DNA of 64,000 nucleotides from Afipia massiliensis (GTDB lineage: Bacteria > Pseudomonadota > Alphaproteobacteria > Rhizobiales > Xanthobacteraceae). The DNA lies in the NCBI RefSeq assembly GCF_001006325.2, contig NZ_LBIA02000001.1:3225501-3289500 (forward strand), in the 5' to 3' direction. Below the pieces are notes generated by a model. The model was not told where the DNA came from. It was given only the letters and a program-made list of their open reading frames with translations, and did no database searches. A program made the translations under genes and the position numbers. Position 1 is the first letter of the stretch; each line of letters opens with the position of its first letter. Positions 53,064 to 60,575 of the stretch are shown piece by piece.

Positions 53064-54034
53064 TCGATTACCCCATCGGCGCTACTCAGGATCGAGGACG
53101 GGAAGGATATGCCGAGGGCGCTGGCGGCCTTCAGATTGATGAACAGTTCGACTTTGGTGACCCTCTGCACGGGCAAATCCGAGGGCTTTTCGCCCTTGAG
53201 GATGCGGCCAGCGTACATTCCCGTGTGACGGTGCGACTGATTGAAGTCACCGCCGTAACTCATCAGGCCGCCAGCAAGTGGAAAATCGCGGGATTGGGTC
53301 ATCGCAGGCACGGCATGGCGGACGGCGAGCGCGGCAAGTTGCTGGCTGCGGTACGCGAAATAGGGATCGGAGCTGAAGACAAGTCCGCCTGCGCGCATGT
53401 CATGTACGGCGGTGAACATGCCGTCGAACTCTTGTTCGGTGCTGGTTTTCAGGACGACAAGCTCCAGTCCGAGGCTTGTTGCCGCGGTATGGAGGTTCTT
53501 CAATTGCGAGCTTGAGGTGGGGCTTGTCGGATTGACGGCAACAGCGAACACCTTGGTGCCCGGGCGCATTTCATGCATGAACTCCAGGCGCTTGCGCGAA
53601 ACCTCTACGCTCAGGCTCGATACGCCGGTGAGATTGCCTCCGGGCCGTGACAGGCTGTCCACCACGCCGAGCGCAATGGGGTCGCCACCCATCTCGAAGA
53701 CAATCGGGATCGTCGCAGTCGCCGATTTTGCCGCGAGTGCGACCTCGGCGCCGCCTGCCGCTACGATCACGTTCAATGGACGGCTGGCGAGATCTTTTGC
53801 GATCGCTGGAAGCCGGTTGTACTGACCTTCCGCCCATCGAAATTCGATTTCGACGTTGCGCCCCTCGATGTAACCAACTTCTGCAAGGCCTTCGCGGAAT
53901 GCTCTGAGACGGCTGCTGTAGCGTTCCGGGTTTTCGGAGCCCAGATACCCGATGACCGGCATGCTCTGAGCGCGGGCCGGGACCGTCCATGCAACAGCGC
54001 TACCAACAAGTGCAATGAAGTCGCGCCGCCGCAT
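53060..54034 (-). CDS. ABC-type solute-binding protein (ABC_sub_bind / TrpX family)
   Basis: The 324-residue protein begins MRRRDFIALVGSAVAWTVPA, a twin-arginine-like signal peptide. The mature part has the two-lobed family pattern: PVIGYLGSENPERYSSRLRA, GLAEVGYIEGRNVEIEFRWA, ADR/IVAAGG and PIVFEMGGDPIALGVVDSLS, RPGGNLTGVS. No permease or ATPase genes are adjacent. The next gene is a sensor cyclase coupled by a four-base overlap, suggesting a ligand-presenting role. An in-frame ATG at 54097 is unlikely. Confidence 0.9.
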   Translation of the reverse strand: MRRRDFIALVGSAVAWTVPARAQSMPVIGYLGSENPERYSSRLRAFREGLAEVGYIEGRNVEIEFRWAEGQYNRLPAIAKDLASRPLNVIVAAGGAEVALAAKSATATIPIVFEMGGDPIALGVVDSLSRPGGNLTGVSSLSVEVSRKRLEFMHEMRPGTKVFAVAVNPTSPTSSSQLKNLHTAATSLGLELVVLKTSTEQEFDGMFTAVHDMRAGGLVFSSDPYFAYRSQQLAALAVRHAVPAMTQSRDFPLAGGLMSYGGDFNQSHRHTGMYAGRILKGEKPSDLPVQRVTKVELFINLKAASALGISFPSSILSSADGVIE

Positions 54035-54409
54035 TCGATCGCCGGTTTGGGCAAGCGCTCGAGGCATGAAACGCACGGTTGTCCTCCTTCCAACCAACGT
54101 CGCCCAGTCACTTCACCACAGCATAGTCGCGTGGCCGAGGTTACGGAACCGGATATCTGACTGCTTAACGCGCCGATGACAGTAAAGGCAGCCGGATCAG
54201 ACCGGCCTGCAGCCCTGTTTGGCCAACGCCGGCGGCGCGACAGGATGTAGGCCGTCCCGGCCTTGGTTCAGGGTTCAGGAGAGCGACGTGCGCGTGCGCT
54301 GCAAGAGAAGAGGTGGGCCTTCGTTGCAATGCGCAACACCGTTTCGTTGACGCTTCCTCTTTTGCGTCTAACATTCAACCAGGCCCGTGAGAGGCCATGG
54401 GAGGAATGC
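54035..54409. promoter_or_regulatory. Divergent gap before the PQQ alcohol dehydrogenase
   Basis: 375 bases with no gene. It separates the minus-strand binding-protein gene from the plus-strand dehydrogenase and should contain promoters of both. GGGAGGAATGC just before ATG 54410 is the dehydrogenase ribosome-binding site. Confidence 0.45.
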
Positions 54410-56584
54410 ATGATGCGTCTTGCTAGCCCGTCTGCTCGCCGACAACTTTCAACAAATGCCGTAACCCAGCGCTCACCGCTGGGTTTTTTGATGATCGCGT
54501 CCGCCGTTGCGACCCTCGCCAGTTTCTCCGCAGCCTCGGCGCAATCGCCGGCGAAGGGATCGCCTGAACACATCAAGGCAGTCACTTCCGCGGTCGATCA
54601 AAACTCCATCAAGGCCAACACCGCCACGTCGAACGACTGGCCGGCGGTCGGCCTCGATTACGGAGAAACCCGCTTCAGCAAGCTGAAGCAGATCAACACC
54701 GACAACGTCAAAAATCTCGGCCTGATGTGGACGTACAACCTTGAATCGTCGCGCGGGGTCGAAGCCACGCCCGTTGTCGTTGACGGGATCATGTACGTGA
54801 CCGCGTCATGGAGCGTCGTGCATGCGATCGATGTCCGCACCGGCAAGAACATATGGACCTTCGATCCGGAGGTGTCGCGCAGCATCGGCTATAAAGGTTG
54901 CTGCGACGTCGTGAATCGCGGCGTTGCCCTTCACAAGGGCAAGATCTTCGTCGGCGCCTATGACGGGCGGCTGATTGCCCTCGATGCCGTAACCGGCAAG
55001 AAGGTCTGGGAGAAAGACACGCTCATCGACAAGGAGCACCTGTACACGATCACGGGCGCGCCTCGCGTCGTGAACGGGAAGGTCGTGATCGGTAACGGCG
55101 GTGCGGAGTACGGCGCGCGTGGCTATGTCACGGCCTATGACGCCGAAACCGGCAACCAGGCCTGGCGATGGTTCGTCGTTCCCGGAGATCCGGCCAAGCC
55201 TTACGAAGATGAATCGATGGAGAAGGCCGCTAAAACGTGGGATCCGGCGGGCAAATACTGGATCAACGGCGGCGGCGGAACCGCATGGGACACCATCACC
55301 TTCGATCCCGAGTTGAACCTCGTCTACATCGGGACAGGCAACGGCTCGCCCTGGAATCGTCATCTCCGCAGCCCTGCGGGCGGTGACAACCTGTACCTCG
55401 CGTCGATTGTCGCGCTGAACGCCGATACCGGAAAATACGTTTGGCACTATCAGGAAACGCCGGGCGATCACTGGGACTATACGTCGACCCAGCCGATGAT
55501 CCTTGCGGACATCAATATCGACGGCGCGCCGAGAAAAGTGATTCTTCACGCACCGAAGAACGGCTTCTTCTTCGTCATCGATCGCACCAACGGCAAGTTC
55601 ATCTCGGCGAAGAATTTCGTCGATGTGAACTGGGCCACGGGGTATGACGCCAACGGGCGGCCGATCGAGGTTGCAGCGGCGCGCGATCCGGAAAAGGGAA
55701 TGGACAGCATCCCGGGTCCGTACGGTGCTCACAATTGGCACCCGATGTCGTTCAATCCGATGACCGGTCTGGTCTATTTGCCGGCGCAGAACGTGCCGCT
55801 GCATCTGACCCCGCAGAAAGACTGGAAACATAACGCCAACAAGCCCGGCGACTTCGGCGGCAATGTCGGCTGGAACACCGGCTTCATCCTGAACGCGACG
55901 CCGCCCAAGAGTCTGCCGTTCGGCCGGCTCATCGCATGGGATCCGGTGAAGCAGAAAGAAGCCTGGAAGCAGGAATACGTTGCCCCGTGGAACGGCGGCA
56001 CTCTGACAACAGCAGGCAACCTTGTGTTCCAGGGGACGGCTGACGGCCGCTTCATCGCCTACAATGCAACGTCAGGCGAGAAACTCTGGGAAAGCCCGAC
56101 GGGAACGGGCGTCGTCGCGGCGGCTTCAACCTACATGCTCGATGGCGTGCAGTATGTGTCGGTTGCGGTCGGATGGGGCGGCGTGTTCGGAGTCGCCGCG
56201 CGTGCGACCGAGAACAACAACCCCGGCAGGGTTTATACCTTCGCCATCGGCGGCAAGGCGCCGTTGCCGGAGATGACAAAGTACCAGATGGAGAGCCTCG
56301 TCGCGGGCGTGAAGTACGATCCGGCAGATGTCGGGCCGGGGACGCTGCTCTACGTCAGCAGTTGCGTCACATGCCATGGCGTGCCGGGCGTCGATAAGGG
56401 CGGCAATGTCCGAAACCTCGGATATGTCGGCCCCGAGACGATCGCGAACCTGAAGAACTTTGTCTTCAAGGGTCCGCATGTCGACAAGGGCATGCCGGAC
56501 TTCACTGGCAAGCTGAGTGAAGACGATGTCGTCAAGATCATCGCGTTCATTCAGGGCACGGCGGACGCAATTCGTCCGAAGTGA
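54410..56584 (+). CDS. PQQ quinohaemoprotein alcohol dehydrogenase with a C-terminal cytochrome c domain
   Basis: The 724-residue enzyme is a type II (ethanol) dehydrogenase acting in the periplasm. A signal peptide (FLMIASAVATLASFSAASA) precedes an eight-bladed propeller with tryptophan docking repeats, the vicinal Cys pair C164-C165 (YKGCCDVVNRG) that clasps PQQ, and a catalytic-Asp segment GDHWDYTSTQPM. A C-terminal cytochrome c domain has C652-V-T-C-H656 with a Met ligand in KGMPDF. Electrons go from PQQ to haem to a soluble cytochrome c. ATG 54410 follows a strong ribosome-binding site. Confidence 0.95.
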   Translation: MMRLASPSARRQLSTNAVTQRSPLGFLMIASAVATLASFSAASAQSPAKGSPEHIKAVTSAVDQNSIKANTATSNDWPAVGLDYGETRFSKLKQINTDNVKNLGLMWTYNLESSRGVEATPVVVDGIMYVTASWSVVHAIDVRTGKNIWTFDPEVSRSIGYKGCCDVVNRGVALHKGKIFVGAYDGRLIALDAVTGKKVWEKDTLIDKEHLYTITGAPRVVNGKVVIGNGGAEYGARGYVTAYDAETGNQAWRWFVVPGDPAKPYEDESMEKAAKTWDPAGKYWINGGGGTAWDTITFDPELNLVYIGTGNGSPWNRHLRSPAGGDNLYLASIVALNADTGKYVWHYQETPGDHWDYTSTQPMILADINIDGAPRKVILHAPKNGFFFVIDRTNGKFISAKNFVDVNWATGYDANGRPIEVAAARDPEKGMDSIPGPYGAHNWHPMSFNPMTGLVYLPAQNVPLHLTPQKDWKHNANKPGDFGGNVGWNTGFILNATPPKSLPFGRLIAWDPVKQKEAWKQEYVAPWNGGTLTTAGNLVFQGTADGRFIAYNATSGEKLWESPTGTGVVAAASTYMLDGVQYVSVAVGWGGVFGVAARATENNNPGRVYTFAIGGKAPLPEMTKYQMESLVAGVKYDPADVGPGTLLYVSSCVTCHGVPGVDKGGNVRNLGYVGPETIANLKNFVFKGPHVDKGMPDFTGKLSEDDVVKIIAFIQGTADAIRPK

Positions 56585-56642
56585 GTCGCCGCCCATCCGG
56601 CACGTGGCGCGAGTCGTTTTGACTTTCGCTGCGTTCACCTAC

Positions 56643-56683
56643 CGTCATTCCGGGTCTGCGCCAGGACGCAGCCCGGAATGACG
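56643..56683. repeat. Palindrome with CATTCCGGG / CCCGGAATG arms
   Basis: CGTCATTCCGGGTCTGCGCC then AGGACGCAGCCCGGAATGAC + G gives a perfect GTCATTCCGGG stem. It is the same type as the arms at 60297-60406. Confidence 0.85.
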
Positions 56684-56802
56684 AGGTGGCAGGATGATTG
56701 ATAAATCTGCAACAAATCCAAAGACTTAAAACAAGTGTGCCCTGGCGCAGACTGTGCGAGCGGGTTGCGCGGTGACCCGGTCTAACCTATTGAAGCCGTC
56801 AT

Positions 56803-56879
56803 GCGCTCTTAGCCCGGCTGGATAGAGCATCGGATTTCGATTCCGAGGGTAGGGAGTTCGAACCTCTCGGAGCGCGCCA
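56803..56879 (+). pseudogene. Second tRNA-Arg (UCG)-like copy with a damaged D-arm
   Basis: The 77 bases match the tRNA-Arg gene at 47595 at 71 positions, including all of positions 15-48 and the TCG anticodon. Differences are at 7 (G to T), 12 (T to C), 14 (A to G), 49 (C to A), 61 (T to C) and 67 (C to G). The change at 12 breaks a D-stem pair, and 14 loses the conserved A that pairs with T8. Acceptor pairing is kept only as a T-G wobble. It is therefore probably a pseudo-tRNA or an attachment-site remnant. Confidence 0.8.
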
Positions 56880-56888
56880 GCGATCCTT

Positions 56889-57740
56889 ATGAAACAGATG
56901 TCAAAGAGCTCTTCTCCGGAACGAAACAGGCCACCCCCTCCCGCGCTCGCAAAGGCGATGCTGGCGTTGCAGATGCAGCAACTTGGGGAAGCAGAACAAC
57001 TCGCGTCGCAAGTCCTGAAATCCGATCGCAGCAACACGCTTGCCGCAGAAATCCTTGGGCGCGCCCTTCTGGCGCAGAATCGCCTCGACGAGGCCATCGT
57101 GCATCTGGCGAAATTCGCGCGCAGGACCGACGAGCCATCGATCGAAACGTTGCTTGCGGGCATGCTCGCCACTGTCGGCCGCCGAGACGAAGCGCTGGAT
57201 CATTTGCGGCGCGCCGTCGCCCGACGACCGCACTACATTCCGGCGTTTGTCGAACTCGCACTCCAGTTGCGCAAGAGCGGACAATTTGACGAGGCGATGA
57301 CTGTCACCGAGAGCGGGCTGACGTTCGAGCCGCAATCGGTCGATCTGCAACTTGCCTTGGGATATGTTCTGGCGGACTGCAACGAGCGTATCCGGGCGCA
57401 GGCGGTGTTTGCCAAAGTCCACGCGGCGGAGCCGACGCATCATGACGCTTTGCTGGCTCTTGCGGCAGCGGTGATATGGGACGGCGACTACGGACGGGCC
57501 GCGGACCTCTACCGCCGCGCGCTAGCCATTAAGCCCCTGGATGATACGCGGATCCGTCTCGGGAAATGCTTGCTTGAACTCCGGCAGCGGGAGGAAGCGG
57601 AAGCACTCTTTCGCACAGCCACCCACGGGTTGAGCAAATTAGCCGCCCATGCAGTTATCGCGATGGTGTCTGTATCGCACGGGCGAATCTTCCTGCAGCC
57701 AAGTGCGACGCTGGATTTTTTACGCGTCCGAAACAACTGA
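56889..57740 (+). CDS. Tetratricopeptide-repeat protein
   Basis: The 283-residue protein has about six TPR units, for example GEAEQLASQVLKSDRSNTLA, LDEAIVHLAKFARRTDEPSI, RDEALDHLRRAVARRPHYIP and YGRAADLYRRALAIKPLDDT, without signal peptide or catalytic domain. It begins 10 bases after the tRNA-Arg-like copy, so its promoter must lie within or upstream of that copy. The C-terminus reads HGRIFLQPSATLDFLRVRNN. It is a scaffold by family; the partner is unknown. Confidence 0.82.
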   Translation: MKQMSKSSSPERNRPPPPALAKAMLALQMQQLGEAEQLASQVLKSDRSNTLAAEILGRALLAQNRLDEAIVHLAKFARRTDEPSIETLLAGMLATVGRRDEALDHLRRAVARRPHYIPAFVELALQLRKSGQFDEAMTVTESGLTFEPQSVDLQLALGYVLADCNERIRAQAVFAKVHAAEPTHHDALLALAAAVIWDGDYGRAADLYRRALAIKPLDDTRIRLGKCLLELRQREEAEALFRTATHGLSKLAAHAVIAMVSVSHGRIFLQPSATLDFLRVRNN

Positions 57741-57747
57741 CCGTTAC

Positions 57748-57906
57748 GAGTGGAGGGGATTTGACATTCGCTACCCACGCTTCGGTGAAGCGAATGTCAA
57801 ATCCAAACCTCCACTCAAATCTGTATTTGCTAGTGGTCCTTTGATTCTAACATTCGCAAAAGAGTGCTGCTGCAACGGGATGCGAATGTTAGAATCGGAC
57901 CACTAG
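57748..57906. repeat. Composite two-hairpin element, copy 2
   Basis: Hairpin 1 (57748-57816) has GAGTGGAGGGGATTTGACAT..TCGCT and AGCGAATGTCAAATCC..CCTCCACTC. Hairpin 2 (57830-57906) has CTAGTGGTCCTTTGATTCTA..ACATTCGCA and TGCGAATGTTAGAATC..GGACCACTAG. The hairpins are again 13 bases apart. The last three bases before the final G give the minus-strand stop of the gene at 57903. Confidence 0.93.
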
Positions 57907-58679
57907 ACCCGAAACCGACGCCGGTAAACGCCGGTCTCGCGAGACATCAGGCCTATGAGATCGTGCGTACGCTGCGTCTCCTCTTCCGTGAAAACCGCGG
58001 TTCGCAAACTCCATTTTTCCCGCTTCACCGGAAAGCATTGAGCGACCGGCGTTCCTTTCGGCAGTACGCCGCTGAAATTGGTGTCGCGCCACCGCGCCGG
58101 AAAGTGAATCCAGCCATCGCGATAGTTGTCGCAATCGACCCATCCCGTCAGCGTCGTAAACGGCAAATCGAACCTGTTGACGGGATGCGTGAACAGCAGG
58201 GAGTAACCCTCCGGTGCTTCGATGGTCCAGAGATTGTGAAACTTGATCACGAAGCGGTCGGATTCGAAGAACGGCGTGCCCGTAAGTTGAGTACTGTCGT
58301 GCAGCCCCAGTGGAGAGCGCGGGAAATTGATCGTACCGCATGGCGGCAAATCATTATCCCAGGTAAACTCGCCGTTCTCGAACTTTATGTCGCAGATCAG
58401 CGGGATCAGAAAACCCGACGTCATCGCATCCACGAACGGCGGGCAACGCTTCACAGTGTCGTTCTGGCCCCCCATAATCTCGCTGGACACCTCTTGCGGC
58501 ATGGTTTTTAGCCAGTCCGGCAAGCCCTGCGCCGCGGGGATCGGCGGCGGCAACAGACCTTCGAGTTCTTTCGGGCAGCGAAACGTCAGCAATTGCGAGG
58601 TGTCAGGCGGGGGCATAACAGCAATAGTCTCAAAACCATAAGGTTGAAAGTAATCCAGCTTGATGTTCGATGCTATCAT
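57903..58679 (-). CDS. Conserved hypothetical protein, DUF6065-like
   Basis: The 258-residue protein is cytoplasmic and globular with many Pro, Trp and Phe: FRCPKELEGLLPPPIPAAQG, LPDWLKTMPQEVSSEI, FLIPLICDIKFENGEFTWDN, FHNLWTIEAPEGYSLLFTHP. It resembles, from memory, the DUF6065 group, with no known function. The stop codon is formed by the CTAG end of the adjoining repeat, so the C-terminus may have been trimmed by the insertion. An internal ATG at 58616 (MPPPDTSQLLTFRCP) is an alternative start. Confidence 0.7.
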   Translation of the reverse strand: MIASNIKLDYFQPYGFETIAVMPPPDTSQLLTFRCPKELEGLLPPPIPAAQGLPDWLKTMPQEVSSEIMGGQNDTVKRCPPFVDAMTSGFLIPLICDIKFENGEFTWDNDLPPCGTINFPRSPLGLHDSTQLTGTPFFESDRFVIKFHNLWTIEAPEGYSLLFTHPVNRFDLPFTTLTGWVDCDNYRDGWIHFPARWRDTNFSGVLPKGTPVAQCFPVKREKWSLRTAVFTEEETQRTHDLIGLMSRETGVYRRRFRV

Positions 58680-58881
58680 CTACATTGCTCGCTCGCTACT
58701 CCTATGCCGGCGCAATGCAGACCGGCAATGACGCGCCGCTTGAAATTTGACTGCGTTCGAACGAAATTCGAACGGCGGGCCATCCTCGCGCCACTCATCA
58801 CCCTTAACGAAATTCCAACACAACAAAGCCAAAGTTGGGCTTCATCTGTTTCGTCCCGTTTGACGCCAGGTCATTTCCGAC

Positions 58882-59325
58882 ATGCGATTTTGGGTTCCAG
58901 CTACGATTTTGATCGCGTTGAGCGGCCCCGCGCATGCGGACCTGCGCATCACCCGCGACCACGGCGGATATGTCGAAGAGTACAAGGCCAAGTACCAGCG
59001 CATCCGTGCGCGGGGTGAGCGCGTCATCATCGACGGTATCTGCAACTCGGCCTGTACGATGGTGTTCGGCATCGTGCCGATGAACAAGATCTGCGTGACG
59101 CCGCGCGCCAGCCTCGGCTTTCACCTGGCCTATTACGACAAGGCCTATACGTTCGGCCTCAAGGTCAACAGCAGCGCGGGGACGACGGATTTGATGTCGT
59201 ATTACCCTCCGACGGTGAAGTCGTGGATCAGCCGCAACGGCGGTCTCACCAACGAGATGAAGAAGATCAAGAACGGCAGGGATCTCTGGCAGATTGTTGA
59301 TCCGTGTCCGGAAGAGTTCTTCTGA
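58882..59325 (+). CDS. Exported ClpP/crotonase-fold-like small protein
   Basis: The 147-residue protein has a short signal peptide (MRFWVPATILIALSGPAHA). The mature part has VIIDGICNSACTMVFGIVPM then ICVTPRASLGFHLAYYDKAY. That pattern (a strand, a Ser-Ala turn, then VTPRAxLGFH) is seen in small periplasmic proteins with a ClpP-like or crotonase-like fold. A Ser is present at the turn (NSAC), but no complete triad can be read. ATG 58882 is chosen at the signal-peptide start. Confidence 0.7.
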   Translation: MRFWVPATILIALSGPAHADLRITRDHGGYVEEYKAKYQRIRARGERVIIDGICNSACTMVFGIVPMNKICVTPRASLGFHLAYYDKAYTFGLKVNSSAGTTDLMSYYPPTVKSWISRNGGLTNEMKKIKNGRDLWQIVDPCPEEFF

Positions 59326-59443
59326 AATTTCCATCGTGCTGGGGCGTTGGCTCTCAATAACGGTCATTGAGGCATGCGCGCGGTCTTTCAAATCGTGGGA
59401 CGATCATCGATGTGTGGCAAGTACTGCGCCTCATTTGCAGGTC

Positions 59444-59531
59444 GTCATGGCCGGGCTTGACCCGGCCATCCACGTCTTTCCATCGGCATCGCAAGCAAGA
59501 CGTGGATCACCGGGTCAAGCCCGGTGATGAC
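59444..59531. repeat. Palindromic repeat, family A, copy 5
   Basis: GTCATGGCCGGGCTTGACCC, GGCCATCCACGTCTTTCC and AAGACGTGGATCACCGGGTC, AAGCCCGGTGATGAC. It is the most symmetrical copy. Confidence 0.9.
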
Positions 59532-59567
59532 AACTGCGGAGGTTGCAGTCTCGCAATCTCTCTCCAT

Positions 59568-59692
59568 GTCGTCCCGGCGAAGGCCGGGACCCATACTCCC
59601 TGAACTTTCGATTTTGAGGTGATGCTGGAGCGATCGCCCGCCATCATCACAACGTTCGGTGGTTATGGGTCCCCGCCTTCGCGGGGACGACA
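59568..59692. repeat. Palindromic repeat, family B, copy 4
   Basis: GTCGTCCCGGCGAAGGCCGG then GACCCATACTCCCTGAAC and GGTGGTTATGGGTCCCCGCC then TTCGCGGGGACGAC. It shares the ACTCCCT and GGTGGTTATGGGT words with the copy at 60414. Confidence 0.88.
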
Positions 59693-59779
59693 TCGAATGT
59701 GTTGTGACGTCACGCCACAACTCAAACTCCCGATTCAATTTTCAAACAGCCATTTCCGTTCAGCCACGCGTCATTGCTC

Positions 59780-60210
59780 TCGCGCATCGCGCGAGGTGAG
59801 CTTTGGTCTCGCCCCTGAAACGAGGGGCATGGAGCGCCGCGAGGCGCACCTTGGTATCGTTTCGCTTCCGGCATCGCTTGCGAGGCGATGATGTTCCGGA
59901 AGCGCATCGCCTTGCGGCGCTCCGCAGACAAGTTTACGCAGTCTGCGCAAGCTTGACTGCTATTTGGCGGCGATTTTGGGCGAGGGGACCGTACTTCCGG
60001 GTGAGGACGGACGCTTTCACGTCCTGATCCGGTCGGCTTTCGCCGCCTTCATCCTCGCCGCGTCCAGCCGCGAACGGCAGAGCCACGTAGTTGGCCCGGA
60101 CGGTGACCCCAGCCTCCCGGACGACATGGCTGCGAACCGTGCGCGCGGGCGCCGCATCCTGCTCCGCTTCAAAAGCGCCCTCGAGAAGCGCCCCTCACGA
60201 ACAGGACAGG
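59780..60210. repeat. Long non-coding segment resembling a second multicopy family element
   Basis: About 430 bases without a believable gene. It contains GGTCTCGCCCCTGAAACGAG + GGGC, TTTGGCGGCGATTTTGGGCG, GACGGACGCTTTCACGTCCT + GATCCGGTCGGCTTTCGCCG, and ends AGAAGCGCCCCTCACGAACA + GGACAGG. Its sharp ends and lack of coding character match segments I recall as repeated in related genomes. Unlike a gene it shows no codon bias on either strand. Confidence 0.55.
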
Positions 60211-60296
60211 CCGAACATACGAGAGGTTCAGAGCGCGGGGATTGGTGTCCCCATCACGAAATGTTGCAGGGCTACGCTCATTCAACATTCTCCGCT

Positions 60297-60406
60297 GTCA
60301 TTCCGGGGCGCGCGTTTTTGCGCGAGCCCGGAATCCATCACCGGACTATTGATTCCCTCGCAGTATGGATTCCGGGCCTGCGCCAAGCGGCGCATCCCGG
60401 AATGAC
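60297..60406. repeat. Palindromic repeat with GTCATTCCGGG arms
   Basis: GTCATTCCGGGGCGCGCGTT + TTTGCGCGAGCCCGGAATCC and GGATTCCGGGCCTGCGCCAA + GCGGCGCATCCCGGAATGAC form two hairpins within a larger palindrome, related to the short copy at 56643. Confidence 0.85.
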
Positions 60407-60413
60407 GGATCGT

Positions 60414-60529
60414 CGTCCCCGCGAAAGCGGGGACCCATACTCCCTAGGCTCTTTATTGGTGCGAGCAATCTTCCTGCCATCACCACGACGTTCGGTGGTT
60501 ATGGGTCCCCGCTTTCGCGGGGACGACAT
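60414..60529. repeat. Palindromic repeat, family B, copy 5
   Basis: GTCCCCGCGAAAGCGGGGAC + CCATACTCCCTAGG and GTTCGGTGGTTATGGGTCCC + CGCTTTCGCGGGGACGAC form the outer arms. Confidence 0.9.
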
Positions 60530-60575
60530 CGCGTGTTGGGCGAGCGCTGCGCTTTATTACCGTTTCGAGCTTGAC

